From SZUA-36 sp041570235 (lineage in GTDB: Bacteria > Pseudomonadota > Gammaproteobacteria > Xanthomonadales > SZUA-36): DNA of 24,592 bases. Of this stretch, positions 16,161 through 23,554 are shown one piece after another. The position numbers and the translations under genes are program-made. The notes below the pieces were generated by a model. The model saw only the letters and a program-made list of their open reading frames with translations. It was not told the DNA's origin and made no database searches. The stretch spans positions 1 through 24,592 of the forward strand of contig JBFFWN010000019.1 in assembly GCA_041570235.1 (NCBI GenBank), given 5' to 3'. The number at the start of each line of letters is the position of its first letter. Positions within the stretch are counted from its first letter, which is position 1.

Positions 16161-16233
16161 GCCCAATCAATCAACTATTTTTGAATTGGCAGCCAGATAG
16201 ACTGCAGAAAGCTTTTCAAGTTCAGCCATCAGT

Positions 16234-16248
16234 TGGTAAATTTAACCA
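16234..16248. promoter_or_regulatory. Palindrome, candidate PspF upstream activating site
   Basis: TGGTAAATTTAACCA is a near-perfect 15-bp palindrome centred about 118 bp before the predicted pspA transcript start. E. coli PspF binds at roughly -80 to -126. Position and symmetry fit, but I have no sequence proof that PspF binds it. Confidence 0.35.
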
Positions 16249-16303
16249 TATCATTGTGACCTTTTGGCTAATGAACTCTATCTGACTACTTTATAGCCCT
16301 TGT

Positions 16304-16316
16304 TATCAATGGCTTA
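16304..16316. promoter_or_regulatory. IHF-like site upstream of pspA
   Basis: TATCAATGGCTTA fits the IHF core WATCAA-N4-TTR at every fixed position and lies 16 bp before the -24 element, between the promoter and the candidate activator site, as in the E. coli psp promoter. A second, weaker IHF-like stretch is near 16166-16182. Confidence 0.55.
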
Positions 16317-16331
16317 TGTAACCATTAATTT

Positions 16332-16348
16332 TTGGCACATTACATGCA
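16332..16348 (+). promoter_or_regulatory. Sigma-54 promoter of pspABC
   Basis: TTGGCACATTACATGCA matches the -24/-12 consensus TTGGCAC-N5-TTGCA, with GG and GC separated by exactly 10 bases. The transcript should start near 16359, 30 bases before the pspA ATG. Sigma-54 use implies an activator of the PspF type; no such gene lies in this window. Confidence 0.88.
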
Positions 16349-16388
16349 TACTAATAGATACAGAATTTGAATGCAGGAGCATGAACCA

Positions 16389-17081
16389 ATGAGTATCTTT
16401 TCCAGATTCACCGATATTATTAATGCAAATATCAATTCTTTGCTAGAAAAGGCTGAAGATCCCGAAAAAATTATCCGCTTAATGATCCAGGAAATGGAGG
16501 ATACGTTGGTGGAAATTCGCTCTGCAGCAGCCAAATGTATTGCAGACCGGAAAGAACAACGTCGTTATGCGGAATTTCTTGAGCGTGAAAAAGAGGGTTG
16601 GGCCAGGCGCGCAGAACTGGCAGTACGCCAGGGACGTGAGGACCTTGCCAGGGCGGCGCTGGCTGAAAAACAGGCATTGAATGACGAGATTGATCAAACC
16701 GCGCATGAAACGAAAATGCTTGATGAACAGTTGGAAAAGTTCAACTCCGACATCACGCAGTTGCAAAGCAAACTAAGCGATGCAAAAACACGTCAGCGCA
16801 GCATTGTCATCCGTCACAAAACCGCAACCACGCAACTGGCGGCGCGCAAACATATCCATGATGACAAGATCGACGAGATGCTGTTCCGCTTTGAGAATGC
16901 CGAGCAGCGTATCGACCGGGTCGAAGCACAGGGTGAATCACTTGACATGGGCCGGCGCAAGGGTCTGGCGGAAGAAATCGAGGCGCTTGAAGGTGATGAC
17001 CGGGTTGAAGACGAACTTGCAGCCTTGAAAGCCAGGGTCAACAAGGCCGACAGCGCTGATTCAGTCAAGGAGGAGAAATAA
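16389..17081 (+). CDS. pspA: Phage shock protein A
   Basis: Peripheral inner-membrane protein of the ESCRT-III/Vipp1 family that stabilises damaged membranes and, in E. coli, inhibits PspF. The product of 230 residues (E. coli 222) begins MSIFSRFTDIINANINSLLEKAEDPEKIIRLMIQEMED, the conserved amphipathic helix and first hairpin. It is then almost entirely charged coiled coil to the acidic C-terminus (EALEGDDRVEDEL). I chose ATG 16389, preceded by AGGAG at 16375-16379. An in-frame ATG at 16371 overlaps that site and would add six non-conserved residues. It is the first gene of the sigma-54-driven pspABC operon. Confidence 0.96.
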   Translation: MSIFSRFTDIINANINSLLEKAEDPEKIIRLMIQEMEDTLVEIRSAAAKCIADRKEQRRYAEFLEREKEGWARRAELAVRQGREDLARAALAEKQALNDEIDQTAHETKMLDEQLEKFNSDITQLQSKLSDAKTRQRSIVIRHKTATTQLAARKHIHDDKIDEMLFRFENAEQRIDRVEAQGESLDMGRRKGLAEEIEALEGDDRVEDELAALKARVNKADSADSVKEEK

Positions 17082-17082
17082 A

Positions 17083-17304
17083 ATGAATGACGTTCTTCCT
17101 ATTCTCCTGGTCACCATCTGTTTACCCTTGTGGATAATATTTCACTACACATTCAAGATGAAGACCGCCAAGGGGTTGACTCCCAAAGATGAGAAGATGC
17201 TGACCGAGATTTGGGAATCCACGAAAAAGATGGAGGATCGAATTCAGACGCTGGAGAGAATTCTCGATATCGAGTCACCGACATGGAGACAGCGCCATGA
17301 GTGA
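17083..17304 (+). CDS. pspB: Phage shock protein B
   Basis: Small inner-membrane protein that with PspC senses envelope stress and recruits PspA. It has 73 residues: one membrane segment (about 4-21, VLPILLVTICLPLWIIFHY) followed by a cytoplasmic helix (KGLTPKDEKMLTEIWESTKKMEDRIQ, residues about 31-56) with heptad-like character, ending IESPTWRQRHE. Length and the LTPKDEKML/RIQTLERIL pattern match PspB (E. coli 74). It starts one base after the pspA stop. Its ribosome-binding site AAGGAGGAG lies inside the pspA 3' end, and its own end overlaps pspC by 8 bp. Confidence 0.95.
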   Translation: MNDVLPILLVTICLPLWIIFHYTFKMKTAKGLTPKDEKMLTEIWESTKKMEDRIQTLERILDIESPTWRQRHE

Positions 17305-17692
17305 TCTGTACGAACGCAGGAATCCACACAGGCTTTACCGGGACAAGGATAACGCCATACTGGCCGGTGTATGTGCCGGGGTAGCAGGTTATTTCGGTCT
17401 CAACCGCAAGGGTCTCAGGCTGGTAGTTGCAGTTTGCACAATATTCTTCTTCCCGTTTGTGGTTCCGGCTTACGTCATCCTGTGGTTACTTCTGCCGGTA
17501 AAACCGCGTAATTTGTACAAGGACGAAACCCAGGAGAAATTCTGGCGTGATGTCAGCATGGCTCCTTCCGATGTATTCGGTAACCTCAGTCACCGTTTCC
17601 GGGAACTGGATTTACGTCTGCAGAAGATGGAAGCCTATATCACTTCAAAAGAGTTTGAGATGGATCGCGAACTGGGAAGACATTCCCGGTAA
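17297..17692 (+). CDS. pspC: Phage shock protein C
   Basis: Inner-membrane partner of PspB; both transmit stress to PspA. The PspC domain is clear: RLYRDKDNAILAGVCAGVAGYFG at about residues 12-34, then the membrane segment LVVAVCTIFFFPFVVPAYVI (about 43-62) and ILWLLLPVKPR. A charged cytoplasmic C-terminal region follows (FGNLSHRFRELDLRLQKMEAY), probably helical. The 131 residues are slightly longer than E. coli PspC (119). The start overlaps pspB by 8 bp. No pspD or pspF follows; the next gene is convergent manC after a hairpin. Confidence 0.95.
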   Translation: MSDLYERRNPHRLYRDKDNAILAGVCAGVAGYFGLNRKGLRLVVAVCTIFFFPFVVPAYVILWLLLPVKPRNLYKDETQEKFWRDVSMAPSDVFGNLSHRFRELDLRLQKMEAYITSKEFEMDRELGRHSR

Positions 17693-17707
17693 AAACGGGC
17701 CAAGGGA

Positions 17708-17734
17708 CAGACCCCTCCAAGCTGCAGGGGTCTG
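17708..17734. terminator. Hairpin between pspC and manC
   Basis: CAGACCCCT pairs with AGGGGTCTG around a 9-base loop in the 78-bp gap between the two convergent genes. The exit sequence is only GTTA rightward, so it is a weak intrinsic terminator at best. Confidence 0.45.
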
Positions 17735-17770
17735 GTTAAACCCATCAATGATTACCGGCCTGAAAATCCC

Positions 17771-19219
17771 TTATACGAGCCTTCCGTAGATATCCTCAAA
17801 TCGTTCGATATCATCTTCACCGAAGTAATTTCCGGTCTGAACCTCAATCAGGTGTATATCTTCATCACCCGGGTTTTCCAGGCGATGCAGGGTGTTGACC
17901 GGCACATAGGTCGATTGATTCGCCGTCAACAAAAACTCTTCATCACCCAACCTCACCTTCGCGGTGCCCTTGATCACGGTCCAGTGCTCCGACCTTCTAT
18001 GATGACGCTGCAGGGAAAGGACCTGCCCGGGTTTCACCACCAGGCGTTTGACCTTGCAATCAACGGCATCCTCCAGGATCGTATAACTGCCCCAGGGCCG
18101 GTGCACGGTTTTGTGAAAGTCCACGGCCTCGTGTTCAAGTTTTGTCAACTGGGCAACCACTTCCTTCACATCCTGGGCCTGGTGCCGGTCCGCGACCAGT
18201 ACCGCATCACCGGTATCCACAATAACAAGATCGCTGACGCCTACCGTTGCAACCACCCGGCCGCTGCTTTGCACGAAGCAGTTTTTTGACCCCACCATGA
18301 TGGCCTTGCCCCGGATACTGTTGCCCGCAGCGTCCTGTTCGTATAACTCACTGATCGCCTTCCACGAGCCGATATCACTCCAGCCGAAATCGCTGACCAC
18401 AACGGCTGTGTTCTCCGCGTGCTCCATAACGGCGTAATCGATCGATATGGATGGACAGTCCTTGAACAGTTCCATAGGAAGCTCGATCGGTGAAGCCGTC
18501 CTGACGGTCGCTTCCCAGACCCGCGCCGCCGCTTCATAAACATCCGGGGCGTGGCGTTGCAGCGACTCGAGGAATGTTTTTGCCTGGAAACAGAACATGC
18601 CTGAGTTCCAATGATATTCGCCGGAATCCAGGTAGTGGATAGCTGTTGCCTCATCCGGCTTTTCGACAAACTCCGCCACCTTGAAGCCGCCATTGCTCGT
18701 CAGGGCCTCACCCTGGCGGATGTAACCAAAACCGGTTTCGGCATGGGTAGGGAAAATTCCGAAAGTTACCAGCAAGCCCTGCTCCGAAAGTGAGTGCGCT
18801 TCCCTCACCGAACGTTCAAACCCCTGTAAATCTGCAATCAGGTGATCGGCGGGCATCACCAGTAAGGACGCTTCCTCCCCGGCGGTATCGCGCACACTCA
18901 TGGCCGCCAGTGCAATCGCGGGTGCGGTATTTCGGCCCATCGGTTCCAACAGGAACTGCTCACCCGAGGCCGACCATTCCATACCCGCATAAAGGTCGCG
19001 GGTATAAAAATAATAATCCCGGCTGGTGACGGTCATGATTGGTGCGCCATTTGCGACCAGCCTGGCCCGGGCCAGGGTTTTCTCCGCCAGCGTTTCCCCA
19101 TCGAGCAGTTCCATGAACGGTTTAGGGTGTGCGCGCCGGGAAACGGGCCACAGACGGGTACCTGCACCACCTGAAAGTATCACCGGAATCAATGTGTCTT
19201 TTGCTTGCTTTGTGCTCAT
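17771..19219 (-). CDS. manC: Mannose-1-phosphate guanylyltransferase / mannose-6-phosphate isomerase
   Basis: Bifunctional type II enzyme making GDP-mannose, precursor of polysaccharide and of GDP-fucose or GDP-rhamnose. The nucleotidyltransferase domain begins with VILSGGAGTRLWPVSR (G17-R28) followed by HPKPF, and includes PADHLI, FVEKPD and WNSGMF. The C-terminal cupin-type isomerase domain (about 373-482) starts HRPWGSYTILED and carries the metal-site region QRHHRRSEHW at 404-413 and GNYFGEDDIERFEDIYGR. At 482 residues it equals AlgA/CpsB-type enzymes. Its ATG overlaps the rfbD stop (ATGA), making it the last gene of rfbA-rfbC-rfbD-manC. Linking a GDP-mannose gene to dTDP-rhamnose genes suggests one polysaccharide containing both sugars. 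Confidence 0.95.
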   Translation of the reverse strand: MSTKQAKDTLIPVILSGGAGTRLWPVSRRAHPKPFMELLDGETLAEKTLARARLVANGAPIMTVTSRDYYFYTRDLYAGMEWSASGEQFLLEPMGRNTAPAIALAAMSVRDTAGEEASLLVMPADHLIADLQGFERSVREAHSLSEQGLLVTFGIFPTHAETGFGYIRQGEALTSNGGFKVAEFVEKPDEATAIHYLDSGEYHWNSGMFCFQAKTFLESLQRHAPDVYEAAARVWEATVRTASPIELPMELFKDCPSISIDYAVMEHAENTAVVVSDFGWSDIGSWKAISELYEQDAAGNSIRGKAIMVGSKNCFVQSSGRVVATVGVSDLVIVDTGDAVLVADRHQAQDVKEVVAQLTKLEHEAVDFHKTVHRPWGSYTILEDAVDCKVKRLVVKPGQVLSLQRHHRRSEHWTVIKGTAKVRLGDEEFLLTANQSTYVPVNTLHRLENPGDEDIHLIEVQTGNYFGEDDIERFEDIYGRLV

Positions 19220-20139
19220 TGAGAGCGCTCCCTGGAAAGCTCATCCATTACAATGCTTAAGGACTGATCGAATGAAGCTGGCTGAATATTGAAAACCCGC
19301 TGAATCCTGTCGGTGTTTAACACTGACCAGTTGGGGCGGGTGGCCGCTTGTGGAAACTCCGAACCGGGTATGGCCGCCAACGCCGGCATAAGGTCCAGCA
19401 AGCCCTTACTGACGGCTTGTTTGAAAATTTCAGCAGCAAACTCATACCAGCTCAGTGACCGGTCATCACAATAGTGGAACACGCCATTGAAGTCCTTCCG
19501 GCTGGCTGTCTGCCACTGATCGATAAGTAAATCGCTCGCCCGCGCCAGGCTACCCGCCCATGTCGGACAGCCCCGCTGGTCATCCACCACCTTAAGCGCA
19601 ACACCCTTAAGGGCCAGGTTTAACATGCTCAAAACAAAGTTTTTGCCATGAGAACTGTAAACCCACGATGTCCTCAGTATTGAATGCCGGCAGCCGCTGC
19701 CTGTGATGGCATTTTCGCCACCCAGTTTGCTTTCACCATACACATTCTGGGGCGCCGCTGGCTGGGTCTCCCGGTAGGGAATGGAACCTTTTCCGTCAAA
19801 AACATAATCGGTGGAATAATGGATCAACAAGGCATCGTATTTTTTAGCCCAGTGCGCGAGTTGACCGGGAAACTCCGAGTTAACGGCAAATGAAATTTCC
19901 GGTTCGGTTTCGGCCTGGTCGACATCAGTATAGGCGGCTGCATTAACAATCAAATCGGGCTGCACATCATCCAGAACCCGGTCAACCGCAACACGATCTG
20001 TCACATCCAGCGACAGCCAGTGCGGAGCATCATGACGCGGGAGAGAGCGGTCGGTGGTATACAGACGGCCTTTTCCGGACAGCAAGGGAATCAGCTCTGT
20101 CCCGAGTTGCCCCGAAGCTCCGGTCAAAAGAATTTTCAT
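19216..20139 (-). CDS. rfbD: dTDP-4-dehydrorhamnose reductase (RmlD)
   Basis: Last step of dTDP-L-rhamnose synthesis, an NAD(P)H-dependent short-chain reductase. The 307-residue product begins MKILLTGASGQLG, with the Rossmann motif at 7-13. STDYVFDG is at about 109-116, and YGESK places catalytic Tyr134 and Lys138. The longest frame extends to 20409, but that extra stretch is only rfbC in another frame. ATG 20139 overlaps the rfbC stop by ATGA, and the stop overlaps manC in the same way, indicating coupled translation along the operon. Confidence 0.95.
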   Translation of the reverse strand: MKILLTGASGQLGTELIPLLSGKGRLYTTDRSLPRHDAPHWLSLDVTDRVAVDRVLDDVQPDLIVNAAAYTDVDQAETEPEISFAVNSEFPGQLAHWAKKYDALLIHYSTDYVFDGKGSIPYRETQPAAPQNVYGESKLGGENAITGSGCRHSILRTSWVYSSHGKNFVLSMLNLALKGVALKVVDDQRGCPTWAGSLARASDLLIDQWQTASRKDFNGVFHYCDDRSLSWYEFAAEIFKQAVSKGLLDLMPALAAIPGSEFPQAATRPNWSVLNTDRIQRVFNIQPASFDQSLSIVMDELSRERSQ

Positions 20140-20693
20140 GTCAGGCTTACAGGCAAAAGCTTCTTCGGCAGATCCCGCAGACAAGGCGCCTGTGAGTCTT
20201 TTGCGGAAATCGATGAGGGCTCGCAGGGCCATTTGATAGCTATGTCCGGATCGTTCCAGGCCACAGAAACCTCGTATTCCGGCGCATATTCCGTGGTGCA
20301 GTGATAATGGAACAAGGCGCTGTCGCTCAATACGATAAAGCCGTGTGCAAAACCTTCCGGCACGTACATTTGCCTGTGGTTGGCCGCGCTCAACTCCACG
20401 CCCGCCCACTGACCGAACTGAGGGGAAGTGGGCCTGACATCCACGGCGACATCAAAAATCCGGCCCTCCAGCACAGAGACCAGTTTGCCCTGGGGCTGCC
20501 TGTATTGGTAATGAAGCCCGCGCAGCACGCCTTTTGCGGAGCGCGAAATGTTGGCCTGGGAAAATTGTGTTGGCAGGCCATGCCGGCCATAACTGCTGGC
20601 CTTCCAGCTTTCCTTGAAAAATCCCCGCTCGTCTCCGAACACTTGCGGTTCGATAATCACGACACCGGCAAGGCCGGTTTCAATAACCTTCAA
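20136..20693 (-). CDS. rfbC: dTDP-4-dehydrorhamnose 3,5-epimerase (RmlC)
   Basis: Epimerises dTDP-4-keto-6-deoxyglucose at C3 and C5 in the dTDP-rhamnose pathway; a cupin-fold dimer. In 185 residues it shows GDERGFFKESW, FSQANISRSAKGVLRGLHYQ with catalytic His61, QGKLV with Lys70, FAHGF with His117, and Tyr130 of FHYHCTTEYAPE. Length agrees with the family (about 183). The start overlaps the rfbA stop by ATGA and the stop overlaps rfbD by ATGA. Its context between rfbA and rfbD confirms the pathway. Confidence 0.96.
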   Translation of the reverse strand: MKVIETGLAGVVIIEPQVFGDERGFFKESWKASSYGRHGLPTQFSQANISRSAKGVLRGLHYQYRQPQGKLVSVLEGRIFDVAVDVRPTSPQFGQWAGVELSAANHRQMYVPEGFAHGFIVLSDSALFHYHCTTEYAPEYEVSVAWNDPDIAIKWPCEPSSISAKDSQAPCLRDLPKKLLPVSLT

Positions 20694-21580
20694 TCGTCCG
20701 GCCCCCGCTCCAGCAGTTGAACAAGATATTCACCATAACCGCTATTGCGCAAGGGCTCTGCCAGTTCCATCACCCTTTCACGGCTTATCCAGCCTTGCAG
20801 AAAAGCAATTTCTTCCGGGCAGGCCACTTTCAAGCCCTGGCGTGTTTCAATGGTTTCGATAAAACTCGAGGCCTGTTGCAATGATTCATGTGTACCCGTA
20901 TCCAGCCAGGCATAACCACGTCCGAGCTTCTCCAGTCGTAAACTGCCATCTTCGAGGTAGCGACGGTTCAGATCGGTAATTTCGAGCTCACCGCGGGGTG
21001 ATGGTTTCAGGTTTCGGGCAAACTCGCTGGCCCGTTCATCATAGAAATACAACCCGGTCACCGCGTAGTTTGAGCGCGGTTTTGCAGGTTTTTCTTCCAG
21101 GCTGATGACACGCGTGCCATCTGCAAATTCAACCACGCCATAACGCTCCGGATCGCGCACCCAGTAACCGAAAACCGTGCCTCCTTCGATTCTTTTTGTG
21201 CAGCGGCCCAGGAGTTTCTGCAAACCGCCTCCATGAAAGATATTGTCACCCAGGATCAGACAGGATGGGCTGCCATCGAGAAACTCTTCACCGATAATAA
21301 ATGCCTGCGCAAGACCATCGGGGTTTTCCTGGACCGCGAAGGAGATCTCAATCCCCCACTGGCTTCCATCACCCAGCAATTGCCGGAAAAGCGTTTGCTC
21401 GTGAGGGGTGGTTATCACCAGGATTTCCCGGATACCCGCCTGCATCAGCGTGGACAGCGGATAATAGATCATCGGTTTGTCATACACCGGAAGCAGCTGT
21501 TTACTGATCACACGCGTGATCGGGTACAAACGCGTACCACTGCCGCCAGCAAGGATAATGCCTTTTCTACTCTTTGCCAT
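20690..21580 (-). CDS. rfbA: Glucose-1-phosphate thymidylyltransferase (RmlA)
   Basis: First step of dTDP-rhamnose synthesis: glucose-1-phosphate plus dTTP gives dTDP-glucose. The 296-residue product begins MAKSRKGIILAGGSGTRLYPIT, with the nucleotide-binding motif at 12-20, followed by KQLLPVYDKPMIYYPLSTLMQAGI. LGDNIFHG, EEKPAKPRSNYAVTGLYFYD and AWLDTGTHESL are also present. I chose ATG 21580; a TTG at 21598 would add six residues and no better ribosome-binding site is seen for either. It is the first gene of rfbACD-manC. rfbB (dTDP-glucose 4,6-dehydratase), needed between RmlA and RmlC, is not in this cluster. No confident promoter was found in the 98 bp upstream. Confidence 0.96.
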   Translation of the reverse strand: MAKSRKGIILAGGSGTRLYPITRVISKQLLPVYDKPMIYYPLSTLMQAGIREILVITTPHEQTLFRQLLGDGSQWGIEISFAVQENPDGLAQAFIIGEEFLDGSPSCLILGDNIFHGGGLQKLLGRCTKRIEGGTVFGYWVRDPERYGVVEFADGTRVISLEEKPAKPRSNYAVTGLYFYDERASEFARNLKPSPRGELEITDLNRRYLEDGSLRLEKLGRGYAWLDTGTHESLQQASSFIETIETRQGLKVACPEEIAFLQGWISRERVMELAEPLRNSGYGEYLVQLLERGPDD

Positions 21581-21601
21581 CGATTGAGTCACCGTCAACT
21601 G

Positions 21602-21645
21602 AAAAAATCGTGCCGGCTTGCTACCCCTTGCATTAGCAATACCGG
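21602..21645 (-). terminator. Probable terminator after ssb
   Basis: On the minus strand CCGG-TA-TTGCTA pairs with TAGCAA-G-CCGG (10-base loop, small internal bulge). After CACGA come six T. It lies between the ssb stop and the rfbA start, so it could separate the two units. Confidence 0.55.
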
Positions 21646-21678
21646 GTACCGAGAGACCTTAAGCAAACAGGTCAGCGC

Positions 21679-22149
21679 TCAGAAAGGGATATCATCATCC
21701 GCAAAATCACTGTCGCCCATCGGCTCTGGCTGCGATTGCTGCGGTTGCTGCCCTTGCGATTGACTGCGGAACCCTCCGCCGCCCTGCGAGGCCCGTGGTG
21801 CGCCTTCGTCACCTCTTGAACCCAGCATCTGCATTTCGTTGGCAACAATTTCGGTGGTATAGCGATCCTGGCCGTTCTGATCCTGCCATTTTCGGGTTTG
21901 AAGTTTGCCCTCGATATACACCTGTGAACCTTTGCGCAGATATTCGCCGGCGATTTCCGCCAGCCTTCTGAAGAACACCACCCGGTGCCACTCGGTTTTT
22001 TCCTGCTTTTCGCCGGTTTGTTTGTCACTCCAGCTCTCTGATGTTGCAATGGTTACATTGGTGACCGCTGCACCGCTGGCGGTATATTTAACCTCCGGGT
22101 CTCTGCCCAGATTGCCCACCAAAATCACTTTATTCACGCCTCGTGCCAT
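21679..22149 (-). CDS. ssb: Single-stranded DNA-binding protein
   Basis: Tetrameric ssDNA-binding protein of replication, repair and recombination. It has 156 residues. The OB fold spans 1-110, opening MARGVNKVILVGNLGRDPEV, with TSESWSDKQTGEKQEKTEWHRVV (given family landmark TEWHRVVFF) and KWQDQNGQDRYTTEIV. A Gly/Gln-rich flexible linker follows (GGGGFRSQSQGQQPQQSQ). The acidic tail DSDFADDDIPF is the conserved docking peptide for partner proteins. AGGAG lies seven bases before the ATG. It follows the MFS gene by 73 bp, the MFS-ssb pair known beside uvrA in Pseudomonas, but uvrA lies about 9 kb away here. No LexA box was seen upstream. Confidence 0.97.
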   Translation of the reverse strand: MARGVNKVILVGNLGRDPEVKYTASGAAVTNVTIATSESWSDKQTGEKQEKTEWHRVVFFRRLAEIAGEYLRKGSQVYIEGKLQTRKWQDQNGQDRYTTEIVANEMQMLGSRGDEGAPRASQGGGGFRSQSQGQQPQQSQPEPMGDSDFADDDIPF

Positions 22150-22166
22150 CTAGCTTCTCCTGCTTT

Positions 22167-22183
22167 GCGAAGCCTTGCTTCGC
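22167..22183. repeat. 7-bp hairpin before ssb
   Basis: GCGAAGC and GCTTCGC form a perfect stem with a 3-base loop, 18 bp upstream of the ssb start and next to its ribosome-binding site. It could affect ssb translation or pause read-through from the MFS gene. There is no T-run. Confidence 0.45.
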
Positions 22184-22222
22184 TGTTCAAATTGAGACCA
22201 CAAAGTGTAGCATATAATCCCG

Positions 22223-23389
22223 TCATGGCTGCTTGACCTTATTGACAGATTTCAACCACACCAGCATGGCCACTGCCCATAACGAGCACAACATACCTGC
22301 AACACTCAGGGTCACCACGTCACCGCTATTACCCAGTAACCAACCACCACCAAGTCCACCTGCAAATGCCCCCAAAAACTGGAAGGTGGTATATAAACCC
22401 ATTTTTTGACCCCGACCCGATGTTCCGGTCATCTGGCTGACCACTGAGGGCATGGCAGCCTCCAACAGGTTGAACGCCAGGAAAAAGGCCATGGCAAAAA
22501 TACCTATCGTCATCAATGAACCGCCCAGGGAAATCGATCCCAGCGCGACACCCAGCAACAGAAATGCAACCGGCATAGCCTGTTTTTCACGATTTTTTGC
22601 TGTTATACGCCTCAATACCGGGAACACCAGGATGATCGAGCCCACCATGGAAGGCACATAAATACGCCAATGGTGTTCCAGCTCAAAGCCAAACTGGCTG
22701 ACCAGCATGCCGGGTAAAACAACAAATAAAAGAGTCATCACGGCATGCAGCAAGAATACAGAAAGCGCAAACAGCCAGACAGCGGCAGATGGCGCTGTTT
22801 CCTGTAGGACTTCTTCCTTTTCCACCTTTACGGCTGGCAGGGTCAACACCAGCAACATACCCAGCACACCCAGCACCGCTGTCAACCAGAAAAGACCATC
22901 AAGGCCAAGCAAGGTGGATAAAGGCACCGATATCATCATGGATAACAGGAACGATGCACCGATGCCCATACCGATGATGGCCATGATCACACTGCGGTGT
23001 TGCACACGTGTGTGGTCCGCTGCAAACGCCAGTGCCACACCGGCGATCGCCCCGCAGCCCTGCAGGGCGCGACCGGCAATCAGCCATTCGATTGACTGGG
23101 CAGTGGCCGCAACCACACCGCCCGATGCAAACAGTGCAAGACCCACCATCATTACGGCCCGCCGGCCAAAGCGATCTGATAACTTGCCGAATGGCTGCTG
23201 TAACAGCGCCTGTGTCAGGCCATAAATGCCAACTGCCAAACCCGCCTTGGCAGGGCTGAAACCCGGCATATCCTCCGCCAGCAACATAAATACCGGCAAA
23301 ATCATAAATAGGCCGAGCATGCGAAATGAGATGACGGCCGCAAGTGTCAGACCGGTACGCAGTTCAGCTTTATCCAATTGAGCAAACAA
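22223..23389 (-). CDS. MFS transporter, DHA1-like drug/solute efflux family
   Basis: Twelve-helix inner-membrane transporter of the major facilitator superfamily; substrate not deducible. The motif A region is GKLSDRFGRRAVMM, after the GLAVGIYGLTQALLQQPF helix, and the N-terminus shows ISFRMLGLFMILPVF. A central charged loop (VKVEKEEVLQET) separates the two six-helix halves. The frame is open to a GTG at 23446 without a ribosome-binding site. I prefer TTG 23389 (388 residues), which has AAGGA eight bases upstream. A TATACT -10-like box at 23479-23484 may drive it. The gene is upstream of ssb, the same pair as in Pseudomonas, and divergent from ispB. Start choice is moderately certain. Confidence 0.85.
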   Translation of the reverse strand: MFAQLDKAELRTGLTLAAVISFRMLGLFMILPVFMLLAEDMPGFSPAKAGLAVGIYGLTQALLQQPFGKLSDRFGRRAVMMVGLALFASGGVVAATAQSIEWLIAGRALQGCGAIAGVALAFAADHTRVQHRSVIMAIIGMGIGASFLLSMMISVPLSTLLGLDGLFWLTAVLGVLGMLLVLTLPAVKVEKEEVLQETAPSAAVWLFALSVFLLHAVMTLLFVVLPGMLVSQFGFELEHHWRIYVPSMVGSIILVFPVLRRITAKNREKQAMPVAFLLLGVALGSISLGGSLMTIGIFAMAFFLAFNLLEAAMPSVVSQMTGTSGRGQKMGLYTTFQFLGAFAGGLGGGWLLGNSGDVVTLSVAGMLCSLWAVAMLVWLKSVNKVKQP

Positions 23390-23512
23390 ATGAGAAATCC
23401 TTATAAAATCGGTGCGAGCGATTGAAGACAGCCTTGCAAAGACCACCTACAGTTCGCTAGTGTTGCAAATGGCTGCACAGTATAGGGTGCAATCGTTAAT
23501 AATTCATGGGAA

Positions 23513-23543
23513 TTGTGATGAGCGGAACACAATCATTTATAAT
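23513..23543 (+). promoter_or_regulatory. Promoter of ispB
   Basis: A perfect TATAAT at 23538-23543 lies only 11 bp before the ispB ATG, with TTGTGA at 23513-23518 (19-bp spacing) as a weak -35. The transcript would have a leader of about five bases or none. Alternatively the downstream ATG at 23567 is used. Confidence 0.45.
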
Positions 23544-23554
23544 CGCCAAAAAAT

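Noticed and set aside
22190..22216. TTGAGA and TATAAT on the plus strand between ssb and the MFS gene
   Set aside because: Spacing is only 15 bp and it would transcribe antisense into the MFS gene with no gene downstream; probably chance.
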